53,148 nt of DNA from Chara braunii. Lineage: Eukaryota; Streptophyta; Charophyceae; Charales; Characeae. Shown piece after piece: positions 32,881 through 44,820 of this stretch; within the stretch, counting starts at the first letter, position 1, and each line of letters opens with the position of its first letter. The stretch lies in the NCBI GenBank assembly GCA_003427395.1, contig BFEA01000143.1:2517392-2570539 (forward strand), written 5' to 3'. The position numbers and the translations under genes were made by a program. Below the pieces are notes generated by a model that was given only the letters and a program-made list of their open reading frames with translations, was not told where the DNA came from and did no database searches.

Positions 32881-33179
32881 ACGAATGTGAGTATAAATCA
32901 TCTGAGATTGTATCGTAAGTCTGGTTTAAATTAAATATTTTTCGTATGTTGTATGAGTTTTCCCACTTAAAGTTTATGTTCAAAAGAAGAAGATGGAGAG
33001 AAAGTATTCATGATTTTTGGTAAGTCGTTGTCAAGAGAAAGTCCTTCAAGTACTCCTAAAATATAAGGACTTGCACGAAGAGCCCTTTAGTAGTAACTTA
33101 GAGAACATTACGGATACCATATAAGATTATCTAAAGAAGTAAAAATCCTAAGGACTTTTCTATTGAATGTCTCTTACTA

Positions 33180-33745
33180 AAGTCCATGAACTGCAGAAAT
33201 AATTGCAAGTACTTGTCAAAAAAGGATGTACCGAGCAGGGTTACACTCCTTATGGTGCTCCTTTATTGTTCTTACCAGAGAATGAAGGACCTTTGTATTG
33301 ACTAGCGAAGTCAAATGTGATAACAATCGAAGTTGATACTCTATCATTTGTATCAAAGAAAGAAGGAGAACTTAAGCTTCGCATTGACTATATAGTCAAA
33401 AACATTGAACTTTTGACTCGGATGAATGATCCATTCTATAGATTGCAAGGTCGCAAGTAATTCTCAAAAACTGCTTGAAGGTCAGACTACCATCAGATTG
33501 AAGTCGTCTCAGATTTCAAAGATCAAAATAAGACTGCATTTTGCACTTGTTATGGGCATTGAGTTCACAGTTATGCCCTTCAAATTGACAAATCCTCTTT
33601 CAACCTTCCAATGGGCCACGAATGGTCTCTCCTGTGAATGCCTTAATAAGTTTGTTATGGTCTATTTTAATGGCATCCCCGTGTTCAGTAATACCTTGGA
33701 AGGACACAAAGAACATTTACAACTTGCTTTAAGAAAACTTTAATC
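33180..33745 (+). mobile_element. Ty3/gypsy reverse transcriptase remnant
   Basis: The frames read KKEGELKLRIDYIVKNI (33358), then YHQIEVVSDFKDQNKTAFCT-type wording, GIEFTVMPFKLTNPLSTFQW (33553), NKFVMVYFNGIPVFSNT (33648; catalytic YFNG replaces Y-x-DD) and EGHKEHLQLALRKL. The order matches gypsy RT from the fingers to the thumb. Frameshifts and the lost catalytic Asp residues make it inactive. It lies in intron 3, sense to the kinase. Confidence 0.8.
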
Positions 33746-33921
33746 CAGCCCTGATCGAACATCCATAGCAACTATTCTTCTGGACTATAATTTTTCACTT
33801 CATTGTTTGTCTAATTGGATACCTATTTCGGTGAGGCACGAAACACGAAAGAATTGTCACAAAATTTTGAAAGTGGTCACGTCTTAGAATTTACTCTCGA
33901 AGTGAAATGGGCAAGGTCATC

Positions 33922-34033
<112 letters not shown>

Positions 34034-34070
34034 CCTCTGCTTGAAAATGGTGATGAGCTTGTTGGACAAG

Positions 34071-34268
34071 ATTGATGATGTGGGACGAAATGTTTTCGTG
34101 TGTCAAACGGACTATTGAATGTTCTGGATCATCTCTCACTAGTGATCTGCTATACTGTGCGCAGTCACGATTGATGATCTGGGACGAACTGTTTTAGTGT
34201 GTCAAACGGACTATTGAATGTTCTGGATCATCTCTCACTGGCGATCTCCTATATTGTGCGCAGTCACG
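34071..34268 (+). repeat. 99-bp tandem duplication containing the 3' splice site of the HisKA exon
   Basis: Units 34071-34169 and 34170-34268 differ at only a few positions. Each ends with GTGCGCAG|TCACGA, that is, the acceptor and the first bases of the exon. Use of the first copy would add 99 bases and read Ser-His-Asp-stop (TCACGATTGA), truncating the kinase right at the phosphoacceptor motif. The second copy continues as SHELRTP and is taken as the functional site. Confidence 0.9.
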
Positions 34269-34420
34269 AGCTGCGAACTCCTGTGGCCTGCATTATTTCA
34301 ATAGTGGAATCACTTCAAGCTGAAGGCCTAATGGAAAATCAGGAAACTGCGGTAGGAGGCATTGACAAATGTGCTGTGCATCTTCTACGGCTCCTCAACT
34401 CCATTCTTTATGCAGCCAAG
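34264..34420 (+). CDS. AHK1-like: Histidine kinase exon: HisKA (dimerisation and phosphoacceptor) domain
   Basis: This 157-base exon starts with T, completing Ser from AG at the end of the previous exon, and reads SHELRTP: the canonical H-box, with the phosphoacceptor His at joined residue 415. The rest, through GGIDKCAVHLLRLLNSILY to AAK, is the second helix of the four-helix bundle. The donor GTATGT follows in phase 0. The 99 bases before the exon are a near-copy of the 99 before that, so a second identical GTGCGCAG acceptor lies at 34156-34163. Identification as a HisKA domain is firm from motif and context. Confidence 0.93.
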
Positions 34421-34439
34421 GTATGTGATTTCTTTATGG

Positions 34440-34800
34440 AGTCAGATCTCCCACTTCTTTGCCACCACTGCTGCCATCTTGCAATCCTCTTCCTTCTCCT
34501 CACTTCTCCTCTTCGTTCTTCTTGCTTTTCACATTCCTCTGAGACTACTTATTGCCCCTCCACATTGTCACCTCTGGGGAAATTGCCTTTTTGTCCTTCT
34601 TGGAAGGCATGTAAGAAGTGCTCAGTTTCCTTCGCCCCATGCCATTCCCTCCTCCTCTTCATTCCGATCCTCATCCTCCTGCTTCTTTCCCACCACTGCT
34701 TCCATCTTGCAATCCTCTTCCTTCTCCTCACTTCTCCTGTTCGTCCTTCTTGCTTTTCACATTCCTCTTAGACTACTTCTTGCATCTCCACATCGTCTCC
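34440..34800 (+). repeat. 228-bp tandem duplication, pyrimidine-rich
   Basis: CCATCTTGCAATCCTCTTCC at about 34474 recurs at 34702, with GCTTTTCACATTCCTCT in both units. Open frames here are repeat read-through. Confidence 0.75.
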
Positions 34801-34852
34801 CTCATCCCACCCCATCTAACTTGTCTTCTCCACATCGTCTCCCTCATCCCAC

Positions 34853-35054
34853 TTGTCTTCTTCTTCTTCTTCTTCTTCTTCTTCTTCTTCTTCTTCTTCT
34901 TCTTCTTCTTCTTCTTCGTTGTCGTTGTCATCGTCACCGCCACCGCCACCGTCGTCGTCGCCGCCGTCTTCTTCTTCTTCTTCGTCGTCGTTGTCTTCTT
35001 CTTCTTCTTCTTCTTCTTCTTCTTCTTCTTCTTCTTCTTCTTCTTCTTCTTCTT
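34853..35054. repeat. (TTC)n trinucleotide repeat, interrupted
   Basis: TTC units at 34857-34917 and 34969-35054, separated by GTC/GCC-type variants. Confidence 0.95.
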
Positions 35055-36215
35055 GAGATAACCAGATTCATGGCGAATGCATGGTGAAAATACAGATGGA
35101 AGCAGGAACCATTGATCTTACTGACAGTTATGATAGGATGCTGGCTAATGATTTCAAAGTTTAATGAGCCTTGGTGAAAGGTTGATTGGAATGACTGGAA
35201 GATAAACTATTTTAACTGTCACAGGCTCAGTGTTTTTGTTAAAATTTAAACCGGACAAAAGTAGTAAGATTTCAATTATTACAATAATAAGAATAATAAT
35301 AACAAGGAGGATGCCCGCCGCGACTGCGGCGGGGACTAAGAGCAGGGGAACAAAAAAAAAAAAAGAAAAAAAAAGCTACGCCCACGGCATGCAACGCAGC
35401 CCCGTGGAAAACCTACTCTTCGCCCACTGCTCCCTCTGCGGTGCCTCCCTGCTGCTCCCCCCCCCTCCCCCCCCCTCTTCTCATCCCGTTCCTCCTCCTC
35501 CCGCTGGTCCCTCTCTTGATCCTCGCGTTGCCCCTCCCTCCGTCCACTGCCCTGGTCCAACACGCGCGCCGCAGGTGCTGTATGTGAACTCGCAGCTGTG
35601 CGACGTCCCCCTCGATTTGCAAATGTGATCCTTGCGCAGGAGCCATGCTAAACGAACCTCCCCGATGGAGGGCCCGCAAAACGACCAAAAAAAGGAAAAA
35701 CGCTTGGTAGTGCAAAAGACAAAAAAGATGGCAATGTATTTCTCCGCGTTCTAGCAGTGGATTCAGTCTCATTTGCACATTTGGAGAGCAGTGCAGGGAG
35801 GCCCTCAGGCCAAAACGAAAACAACGGGCGGGACAAAAGCAAACCCGCAAAACGACAGAAAAAAGAAAGAAAAGGAAAGAAACGAACAAAAGGAAACTGG
35901 CAAAAACGACAAAAAAAATAAGAAACGAAACAAACGAACAAAAGGGAACCTGTGTATCTCCCCACGTTCCTGAGCAGAATTCAGTCTCATACGAACGACC
36001 AGTGTATCTCCCCACGTCGCGGCTCTGGGCGCGAGAAACTTCTGGAGTCACGCTACGGATCCGACCACGACACGCGCGAGGCAAAAGAGGAAAAAAAAAA
36101 AACGACGCCCCGGGTGTCTGCCGGGCCCATCCCTGGTGTCCCCGATTCGTTCCCAAGAGTGGCAGCCGGGCCTGGCGGGAGCGTGACGCCAGACCCGCTA
36201 TTCACTTAAAGTTAG
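35055..36215. other. Anonymous sequence with thrice-repeated motif
   Basis: No gene. TGTATCTCCCCACGTTCCTG (35952) recurs at 36003 and, diverged, at 35738, each near ATTCAGTCTCAT. Purine-rich AAACGACAAAAA text lies between. The minus-strand frames (Phe/Leu-rich) are composition artefacts. Confidence 0.4.
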
Positions 36216-36221
36216 TAAGGG

Positions 36222-36260
<39 letters not shown>
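36222..36260. repeat. (ATA)n microsatellite
   Basis: About 13 TAA units. Confidence 0.95.
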
Positions 36261-38319
36261 GATATCCTTTATTTTTTGCATGAAATAGTCAGACAGCGCA
36301 GAAACCGTTGAGTATGCAAGCACAATGGACTCCCTTGTCACCAGCATGCATATGGAGACTAGGCATTTAGAAGAAATGGCAAAGCAATGATCACACCAGC
36401 ACTAGAACAGAGTCTTGAAGTGTCTTTGATGGTGCTCATGTTGAGCTACTGTGTACTAACATGAATGTTCCCTGCCAATATCAGCCCTAGGGGAGGACCG
36501 TTCCTAAGGGCTGATGCTTCAGTCTGGGAGTCCTTTCACACTCTGAGGCATCTAGAGCCTAGGAGGAACACTATAAGCTGTTCTCTTCTCCAGGCTATTC
36601 TTTCTTTTTTTTCTTTTTAAAGGGCGACGGCCTTGAGATATCATCCTTGAGCTGACTGGCCCCACTGCAGGAAATTCAGAAATATTTGGTTTTACTCATC
36701 ATGTTCCTTCATCTGGATCTGCATTTCAACAGTTCAAGGGTGTACCCACTGAGCTGGGCTCTTGGGTCCAAGCTATTCTTTCTTGCTTTAAGTTCTTTCT
36801 TTGTCTCTTTCTAGTGTCTGTCTTGTCTCTTTCTAGTGTCTGTCTTGTCTCTTCACGTCTTGTATCGGTCTCTATGCTTGCCAGTGATAAGCAACTGGAC
36901 TGACGCTCCCCAGAATAGATGGTGCATGTGTGTGTTTGGTGTGTAAAAAAAAAAAGAAAACAAAAAAGAAGTAATTTCTTCCTCACAGCAATTGCTCTCT
37001 GCTCTCACTGGTCTCACTACCAGACTATGTGACCAGGTACCCAACCTCCTACTCTAGCCTTCGCTACTCCCATATACAATGCCACAGAGCACATTGCTGC
37101 TCTTACCAATGACTGAAATTGGCTATCACCAGGTATGTCCGTTGCCAGCCTCTATCTCCCACTGGCTTCCTCCTTCCTCCTAGGACCTCCCCTTCTCACG
37201 CCATCTCTCCCTCTTTGTGGCCCTCAGCCCAGCTATGGCTGGCGCTGCATCCCTTCTGGTCCCGCATGCAGTTCTGCTTCCTTTGTGCTCACGTGTGAAA
37301 CAGCCTGGTGTATGTGCCTGACCAAAGCCTCCCCCCAGCATCCTCGCCCTCTCCTTTATGAGGTTGAGATCTCGATGGGCCGTTTTTCTTTCGGGAGCGC
37401 CCGTGTCTGCCGAGATCCCAACCCCACGGCCTCTACCAACCTTCAGCCTGACCCACGCCTTTACAAACCTGGCCGGGCCCCTTTTATGCACATGCCTTCA
37501 CTTGGGGCTCTTATTTCTGTGATGCAGCTGGGAGGCCATTGCATGATCACAAGAATGACCACTACTTTGCAAAACTGGGTCACCTAAAAATGGCGCATGT
37601 TTCAGAAGGATGATCCTCGGGTGGGAACCTCATGCAGAAGGGGTTTTCGCCCTCCAGAGACCGGGGATAACCCTATGGCTCCGCTTAATTTCTCAGGTTT
37701 GGATGTTTGTGGCTGCGGGGGGCCTTTTTGGTGAAAAACCGCTTCAGCTGGTGCCGTAGTGATGTCCAGGCTATGGGACACAGGCCATGGGGAGTAAGGT
37801 CCCGACCCAAGGGGGTGGGCCCGGTGTCGTTTTACTGCCCAATGCAGACGGGTCTGCGCCGCCCGGAATCTCGTAAGTCACTTTGTGGGAAGGTCTACAG
37901 ACCTGTCTGAAGTCAGGTGTTCTAAAATTCCGAATTCCTGGAGCTTCCAAATTTTCTCGTATTTTTCCTTTCTTTAAATTTCTCGTAACCACTTTTAGAT
38001 ACGTTCTTTCCCTATATAAGTCTTCATTGGTGCGTCTCTCATCTTCTCATTCCCACTTCTTGCCCCCCTAACAAGGTCGTATTCGGTGGTGAACGAAACA
38101 TGTAGGTCACATCGGCGTCTCCATTGCGTACAGCATACACTTTAGGTGATGGAGTTCTGTCGGGCGCATCAAGGACTATCTTAAGAATTTCCAAGCAGAG
38201 TGCTCGGGATTTGAGTGATGATTTTGACACACCTCGCTTCCTGAGCTCTTTTCCCTCCCCATCTCTTCCTTGCTCATCAACTCCATAACTCCCTCTTCAG
38301 CTTGCTGCTTTCTCTTATT

Positions 38320-38320
<1 letters not shown>
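36261..38320. other. Anonymous sequence, possible LTR-like module
   Basis: CACCAGGTATGTCCG at 37127 heads a C/T-rich stretch like those at 13138, 17037 and 18424. GTGTCTGTCTTGTCTCTTTCT is duplicated at about 36815-36850. No gene was recognised. Confidence 0.35.

Positions 38321-38382
<62 letters not shown>
38321..38382. repeat. (CT)n microsatellite
   Basis: About 30 CT units, followed by CT-rich sequence to about 38530. Confidence 0.97.
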
Positions 38383-38384
<2 letters not shown>

Positions 38385-38530
38385 ACTCTCTTGTGCTCAC
38401 TTCTCCTTGCTCTCCTTCTTCCTCCTATTTGATTTTTATCTTTCTTCCTATTCAATTTCTTCTCGTTCGTCTTCTCCCTCTTCTTCTCCTTCCCCTTCTT
38501 CATCTCCGCACTACCTTTCCCGGCTCTCTC

Positions 38531-39015
38531 GCTCCCCGCTCCACCCTTAGCTGTGCGTTCTGTTGTAGCAACGTGTCTATTTTATCTCGCATCTCAGCCT
38601 TTTCTGATTCTGTATGTTTTGACTTCGAGTCCTACATATATATTCTATTTTTCTTGAAGGTACTTCTCGTTATGTCGTTGTGGGGTGCAAAAGAGAGGAT
38701 AAAGAGATGATGTATCCCAATTGGCCGTGCCGCCGAAATCTTTAATGCCTCTGCTTATTCTCCCTGCACTGTTCCATCCTCTCTGCAATTCTTCTTATCG
38801 TAGGTTTTTGCTGAGATGCAGCTACGACTGAGCTAATGCTAATGTGGGGGGTCTTTTGCTATTTTGCTGTATATTATATTTCTCAGGTTCGGGGCTCGTG
38901 GTCCGTGATGCGAGCATTTTGATTAATTTGCCTTGTTTGGTCATCCTATTTGGGCGTAGATTCGACGATGGTATGCCTGCCTGTTGTGGGCCCATAGGAA
39001 TTGTTCTGTATTTCA
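38531..39015. other. Anonymous sequence
   Basis: No gene or repeat was recognised. Confidence 0.3.
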
Positions 39016-39036
39016 CACACACAGACACACACACAG

Positions 39037-39076
<40 letters not shown>
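39016..39076. repeat. (CA)n and (GA)n microsatellite
   Basis: ACACAGACAC-type units 39016-39048, then GA to 39075. Confidence 0.93.
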
Positions 39077-39239
39077 TCTCAGTGGTCCTCCTGCGGCCAC
39101 TCATCGTTTCGTTATGCCTATCTAGCTAACTTAGTAGACATTATAAATTGTCTTCAACCAATATTACAGGGTTTCTTGAACTAAGTAGAGTTGTGAAATG
39201 TTGCCTAGAAGATAATAATGACACGTCTTCAATCAAGTT

Positions 39240-40727
39240 CAATGCCATATATAATGCACACAGCTCTCACTTATAGGTATATGCAGCTACGTTGTATGAG
39301 GGCAATCGTTTAGACATAAACTCCATGGGATGGTAGTATCATGGTACCCTTTGTTTTGTTGCAATATAGTGTCTATCCTAAATTGACTTGCATTAGTCAT
39401 GACTATGAACGGTAGGGAAGAGTCTGTTATCTTTAGAATACGGTACTTCATCAATGTTTGTTTTGAACTTGCGGAATGCAGTAAGTACAGTCTTTGTCCC
39501 ACTGCCACACTGCTTTTTTCCTCAGTAGTCTACGTAGTGCCGTTGCGATCGTAGTGAAATTACGCACAAAAAAAATACTGTAATAATCCGCTAATCCAAG
39601 GAACGGATTCAGTTCAGTGAGAGTCTAAGGCTCACCGGCCAATCTCTAGTTGCTGCTATGCTTGCATCCTCTGCGTGCACTCCATCTTTGTCCATAACAT
39701 GGCCTAGTTATAAGTTATAACACTTCCCGATTGGCCTATTCACATTTCGTTGGGTTTATTTTAAATTTCCTCTCTCTCAACATCGATAAGACTTCTTGTC
39801 GGTGGTCCTGGTGTTCTTCCAAGTTCCAATGTTTTACTAAACACCAAAATATCATCGAAGTCAACTACAATGAATCACTCGAGCAAATCTTGGAACATAT
39901 CATTTATACATCGTTGGAATGTAGCAGCTTAGCTGTTCTTCCAAGTTACAATGTTTTACTCAACACAAAAATATCATCGAAGTTAACTACAATGAATCGC
40001 TCGAGCGAATCTAGGAACATGTCATTTATACATCGTTGGAAAGTAGCAGTCCTGGTGTTCTTCCAAGTTCCAATGTTTTACTAAACACCAAAATATCATC
40101 GAAGTTAACTACAATGAATCGCTCGAGCGAATCTTGGAACGTATCATTTATACACCGTTGGAAAGTAGCAGTCCTGGTGTTCTTCCAAGTTCCAATGTTT
40201 TACTAAACACCAAAATACCATCGAAGTTAACTACAATGGATCGCTCGAGCGAATCTTGGAACGTATCATTTATACGTCATTAGAAAGTAGCAGGGACATT
40301 TGTCAACCTGAAGGGCACCACAGTCAATTCATAATGACCATAGCGGCGATGATAGCGCATCTTAAAAGTAATCTTATGTTGGTCTTCGGGTGCTACCTCA
40401 ATTTGATGATCCCTGACTTCAAGTATATCTTAGAACAGCATTTGCAACGATTACCCTGCAATTGATCTTGAAGGTCGTCGATGTGTGGTAGTAGTTGTGT
40501 GGTAGTAGTTCATCGTTTTTCACAGTTATGGCATTTGAGCCTCTGTAGTCGAGACATAGCCTCAATTCGCCTTCTTTCTTAGGTGTGAACAAAACTGGTG
40601 CACTGTACGGAGAGGAGGTAGGCTGTATCCACCCTTTCTCTACTAGTTGCATAGCTCTTTGACTTTTTTGGGGAGACACCCCATAGATTTGATCCCTGGT
40701 GGTTTTGACATCGGGTTCGTCGAGCAA
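39240..40727 (-). mobile_element. Ty3/gypsy pol remnant with amplified catalytic segment
   Basis: Read from 40727 down: SQRAMQLVEKGWIQPTSSPY and FTPKKEGELRLCLDYRGSNA (RT fingers), then a YGHYELTVVPFRLTN-type stretch at about 40310-40350. Next are four tandem units of the palm region with DDILVF-type wording (39807-40290). NKFKMNPTKC-like thumb words follow in broken frames, and VMTNASQFRIDTILQQNKG (RNase H start) at about 39330-39400. Frameshifts and stops are many. Integrase was not recognised. It lies in intron 4, antisense to the kinase. Confidence 0.82.
39807..40294 (-). repeat. Four tandem copies of a 122-bp gypsy RT segment
   Basis: TGTTCTTCCAAGTT occurs at 39812, 39934, 40056 and 40178, exactly 122 apart each time. 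Each unit covers the FQRC...DDILVFSK region. 122 is not a multiple of three, so the amplification breaks the frame. Confidence 0.93.
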
Positions 40728-41867
40728 CCCTTATCGGCTGTCAATTCCCCAAGCCGCCAACCGCTTCACGCGCCACTGGACTCCTCTCAATCGCCCCCCG
40801 GCCTACATCAATATGCTGGCTTCTCCACCTCATGCCCGCCAAGGAAGACAACGAGAGTCCGCTCCAATACTAATTGGCACAATCTCATGTATTCACACTG
40901 TTTCTTGCAACATCACAAGTTCACAGTTCGTTGCACAAGGCTCCACACATGGGAGGCAAACCAACAAGATACGAGCACACTGCAGAAGTCACATGGTTGT
41001 AAAACACTGAAAGCATGATTTGTTGGCCTTTTCTGTTTTTTTTTTTCCTGTTTTTGTTTTAGTTCAATTTTCCTGTATGTCAAATTTTGTGTCTTTTGGA
41101 CTTAGTCTATTGGAAATGGGCCAAGTTTGGTTAAAAAGGCCTTTGTTTTTTTTTCTTATAAATAGCATTAAAAAAATGCCGAAATTTTGGGTCTCTGTTA
41201 GCCTTCTGTCAAAACTTCAAACTCTTCTACATCAACGTTTTGTGTATGTACACTGATGGCTATAGCCGCCAAGGTAACTCTCGCTCCCTCACTCGCACAT
41301 CCTATCTACCCTCAGACCTCTCGCTCCTCACTTCACTCTCCCTCGATCACTCGCTAGCGTAAGCTCTACAGCTAGGGGGACGGGTGTCATCGACTATCCT
41401 ACTAGATTGCCTCTCACAGGCTCTCAGCCTCACTCGAGGCTTGGCTGCACAAAACCGCAACAACGTTTCAGTGACAGGCTTGAATGCCATTTCTATTTCC
41501 ACGTGTTCCGGAAAGTTGGTGGACTTCCGTGGGACGGACTTGAGGTTTGCACTTGGACTGATAGACTGAGTGGGCCTAACGACCTATCGGCCTACCGGAC
41601 CTAGTGGGCCTACTGGTACGGGCAAATTTCGGAGTCCTACCGATCTAACTGCACGGTTGGGAGTATTGGTGGGAACTATTGTACATGGACACTAAGAATA
41701 TGGGACTGGAATTGGGACTTGGATGTTGAGACATACGAAATCCTTTTAATAGGAGAAGCCAGCTCTTCTATTGGGCCTCATATTAGCAGAGAACGGACAC
41801 TTGAACAATGAAAATTTGTGAAGTAGATGTAGTTGAATAATTATTTTGAAATAGGCTATTCTAGCTT
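40728..41867. other. Anonymous sequence
   Basis: No gene family was recognised. GCCAAGGTAACTCTCG at 41268 followed by C/T-rich text and GGGCCTA-rich text (41570-41620) again resembles the LTR-like modules. Confidence 0.3.
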
Positions 41868-42306
41868 ATTCAGTTAAAAACATGGTTACCCTTGACCAGG
41901 CAGTCGGCACTGGGTCCATTTTTTCTTTTTTCCCCCATCTCCCAGCGCGACATATGGGGCCTCGCTCCACTACTCTCCAAATGTGGAAAATCAGACTGGA
42001 TCCTCCGCTAGAACATGGAACGATTGCATGCGAATTGCGGGCGGATTTATCCGCGTATGGCTCTGAAAGGAGGCTGGTGCGTTTAGGTTTGCCTCAGGCT
42101 TTATGGTTTGACTTGTTGTTTTTTTTTTGGTTTTCCCCTAGCTTTTGGTTCTGGGGTCAGCAGACCGCCCACCCCGTGTGACATGGCCCACCTTCGTCGT
42201 TTCATCTCATCCCCGCCTCTGGGCCGCGGCTTCGCCACAGCAGGTCAACTTGTTCAGTTAAAAGCATGGCCACCCTTGACCAGACAGTCAGGACTGGGTG
42301 CATACA
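41868..42306 (+). repeat. Pair of 55-bp direct repeats 384 bp apart
   Basis: TTATTCAGTTAAAAACATGG with CCCTTGACCAGGCAGTC (41868) recurs as TTGTTCAGTTAAAAGCATGG with CCCTTGACCAGACAGTC (42252). The purpose is unclear. Confidence 0.65.
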
Positions 42307-42444
42307 TCTGGAACTGATCCGGTGCAGGGGGTGCCCTAAAAGGATATTTTTAATATCGTTTGTTTTTTTTTCTTTAATTGAGTTGCGAGTTCTGAAATGA
42401 CCCTCTGCCGGAAGTCGTTTGCCTTTCAATACCTTTTCTTTTTC

Positions 42445-42475
<31 letters not shown>

Positions 42476-43000
42476 GGTTTAAGAGCCCATTGTGTGAGCC
42501 CTCCATTCCGATGGTGGTAAGAGAACCATCAGAATCGAGGGGTCATTTTGTGGGCTGCTCCATCTATGGGTGGGGAGCGGCGCAGCGTCCCTTGAATACA
42601 ACACATTCAGCAAAACATTCATGTCAGTGGTCACCAGGCTGTGCATGGTCCTCTCCCTTGGGGACCCCATTGTCCCATGGAGCTGCCAGTCATCCCAATC
42701 CCTATTTGGAGTCCGCATTCATCATTTAGCCAGCCGTAATCTGCAGCCCCCCATTGTGCTTCGGCACTATCTATTTTCCCAGGCAGTCTCTCAGCCCCTC
42801 TGGAATCTCCCACCCTCCCGTCTTGCCCTTATCATGTCAGATCCAAGTAGCACCCATAGTTGGCCTGTTCTCCTGTCTATGCCTTTTACCTTCTGCTGAA
42901 ACCTAGGTTTGTTTGAGAAACAGCTTGCCCACACATCTTTTCACCAATTCTCCCAAAGCACCCCATAACCCCCTAAAACCCTATAAACCCTATAACCCGC
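42307..43000. other. Anonymous sequence with T-run and telomere-like words
   Basis: A T-run lies at 42449-42475. TCCATCTATGGGTGGGGAGC at 42560 resembles an arm of the 45821-46276 fold-back. CCCTAAAACCCTATAAACCC lies at about 42972. No gene. Confidence 0.4.
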
Positions 43001-43150
43001 CGAGTCTGTGCAGGCCAAATGACTGCCTCCTCTGTGTCCCTTCCAATGCCCGAAGCTCTGCTGACAAAGTTGGCCCTTCACCTTTGGTTCCGTTTCTGCT
43101 GTTCTCACCTTCGGTGCCTTTTATAGCTTTTCCACCCCTTTCCTTTGGAG

Positions 43151-44820
43151 TCATGCTGCAGGCGCTGGGGCAGGTGCCGGGGAAGAAGGTGGTGCGCGGG
43201 GCAGGTGCATCTGGCCCAGTGAGGCCGGGGAGGGAGGGAGGGGCTGCGGCACAGGGGCAGGGATCAGCACAAAGTTGGGTTGTAGGTAGGGGACCCGGAA
43301 CTCAGCGAGGGGTTTCCTTTGCCATTGGGGTTCCGTTGTCCTCCACGGTTTCCATGTTATGTCAAGTTCGGTGTTCAGTTCTGAGAACAGTTTGGCTGGG
43401 TCCTGCCAAGTTTGCATGTAAATGTCTCGGATTATCTCCCTGGTGGGAGGGTCCTTTTCCTCCACAAGATCCCGCTTCATCGCCTTCCACGCTTCCAGGG
43501 TTTTGGACCTTATCAAGTCTTCCACTGCCTGTTGCGCCTGCATCAACCCGAATTGATGGTCTTTTCGTTCAAACGAGCATCTGGCTCTCCAGGCCAGCAT
43601 CAGGAGGTGCAGCCTTGTATACGAAAAGAGGTTGGATGCAAAGGGTGACCAGTTAGCCAACAGGTGGCAATTCTTTCCAAGCAGGAGGAGGCCAACATCC
43701 TAGGGGATATGGTATCCAGTAAGAGAGTGAAAAGCCGCATCCCACCATTGCCATAGCTGGGTTACCATCGAGCATGCCACGAGGCAGTGTTCGAGGGTCG
43801 CCCTGGCCGGCGTGTGCGCACAATATGCACATATGGGGGACAACTTTCCTTGTTGTTCCAGGGTAGTTTTGGACACCAACCAGTCAGGGGTGGGGAGGCA
43901 GCGGTGCAGGATCTGCCACTGCAGCGCTCTGTGGTTTGTGGGCATGATCTTTGCATATGTGGACCAGTCGAATGATTGTGACAGTTTTTGGTCCAACGGT
44001 GAATCCCGCACCCATCTGTTGGCTATTGTTTGGCCGAGAGGCAAGGATTGATGTGATGTTCGATACCCTCCTTTGACTGTGTAGTCCTAGATGTTCATTG
44101 GTTTGGCGCCCGGCCACTCCCACTCCACCAAGTCAAATGGGAGCTTAGCCACCGGTACAGTGGGTTCATATGCATAGTACCCATTTACCTGATCCCCCAC
44201 CACTCTCACCTGCAGCAGTCCCCCCCATACAGCTGTGGTATCCAGGCTGTCGTTCCTCAGCAATTTGGTGAATCTGGATCCTCCTGGCGATTGGAGTTCA
44301 TAAGCTTCCAGTTTACAGATGCCCTGCTGATTTTCTTTGACATTAAACACTGGCAAGTGAGCCGGGGAGTCCGAGTATCTGACGACCCAGTCACCCCGAC
44401 GAATAGTCGGTCCCTCCCTCAAGGTGAGGTGCCAAGCAATGGGGAGGGCTTCTTTTAAAAGGTTAGCCTTCTCTTCCACGTTCTTGACGTGTTTTAGTTT
44501 GTGCTGCGGTTGGGTCGGGGTTGCCCAGTTCCCTTCCACCGGATCCCACAGGTCCCCAATCGTGAAGACTCCCTTCTTGACCCACGTGAGCCAGTGGGAA
44601 TTGGTCGCAAGAGAGAAAGGTTGGCCTGATTCTTGCACGATGTGCGGCTTGCCGAAGAGGGGTTGTCTCCATATGTCGTGCCACCTGTTCGGAGGATGTT
44701 TTCGTCGGGGACCCCTTCGCCTCCAGAGTTTGATCATAAAGGGCCACAGAGGATCTGCCGGGATGTCGCATCTTGCGATCACATTTACAACTTTGCAATG
44801 CTTGCCCCCGACCGTCAGCC
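43151..44820 (-). mobile_element. L1-type LINE remnant, ORF2 C-terminal part
   Basis: Minus strand, read from 44820: RWHDIWRQPLFGKPHIVQES and WVKKGVFTIGDLWD (to 44087). After a stop and frame change come RALQWQILHRCLPTPDWLV, CAYCAHTPARATLEHCLVAC (complete zf-RVT C-C-H-C knuckle) and LWQWWDAAFHSLTGYHIP with a stop at 43700. In the same frame it continues LANWSPFASNLFSYTRLHLL and a proline/alanine-rich tail to 43151. It shares family wording with the LINE at 1-1783 (RQPLFG, LQWQI-HRCLPT). It is 5' truncated near 44820, inactive, in intron 4 and antisense to the kinase. Confidence 0.88.

Noticed and set aside
34853-35056. Poly-serine or poly-phenylalanine proteins
   Set aside because: They are translations of a (TTC)n repeat inside an intron.
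35413-36156. A 247-codon minus-strand frame with Phe/Leu runs suggesting a membrane protein
   Set aside because: The hydrophobic runs come from A-rich plus-strand sequence and a thrice-repeated motif; no start context or homology was seen.
42913-43656. A 247-codon plus-strand open frame
   Set aside because: It overlaps the minus-strand LINE tail, which has recognisable wording; the plus frame is its shadow.
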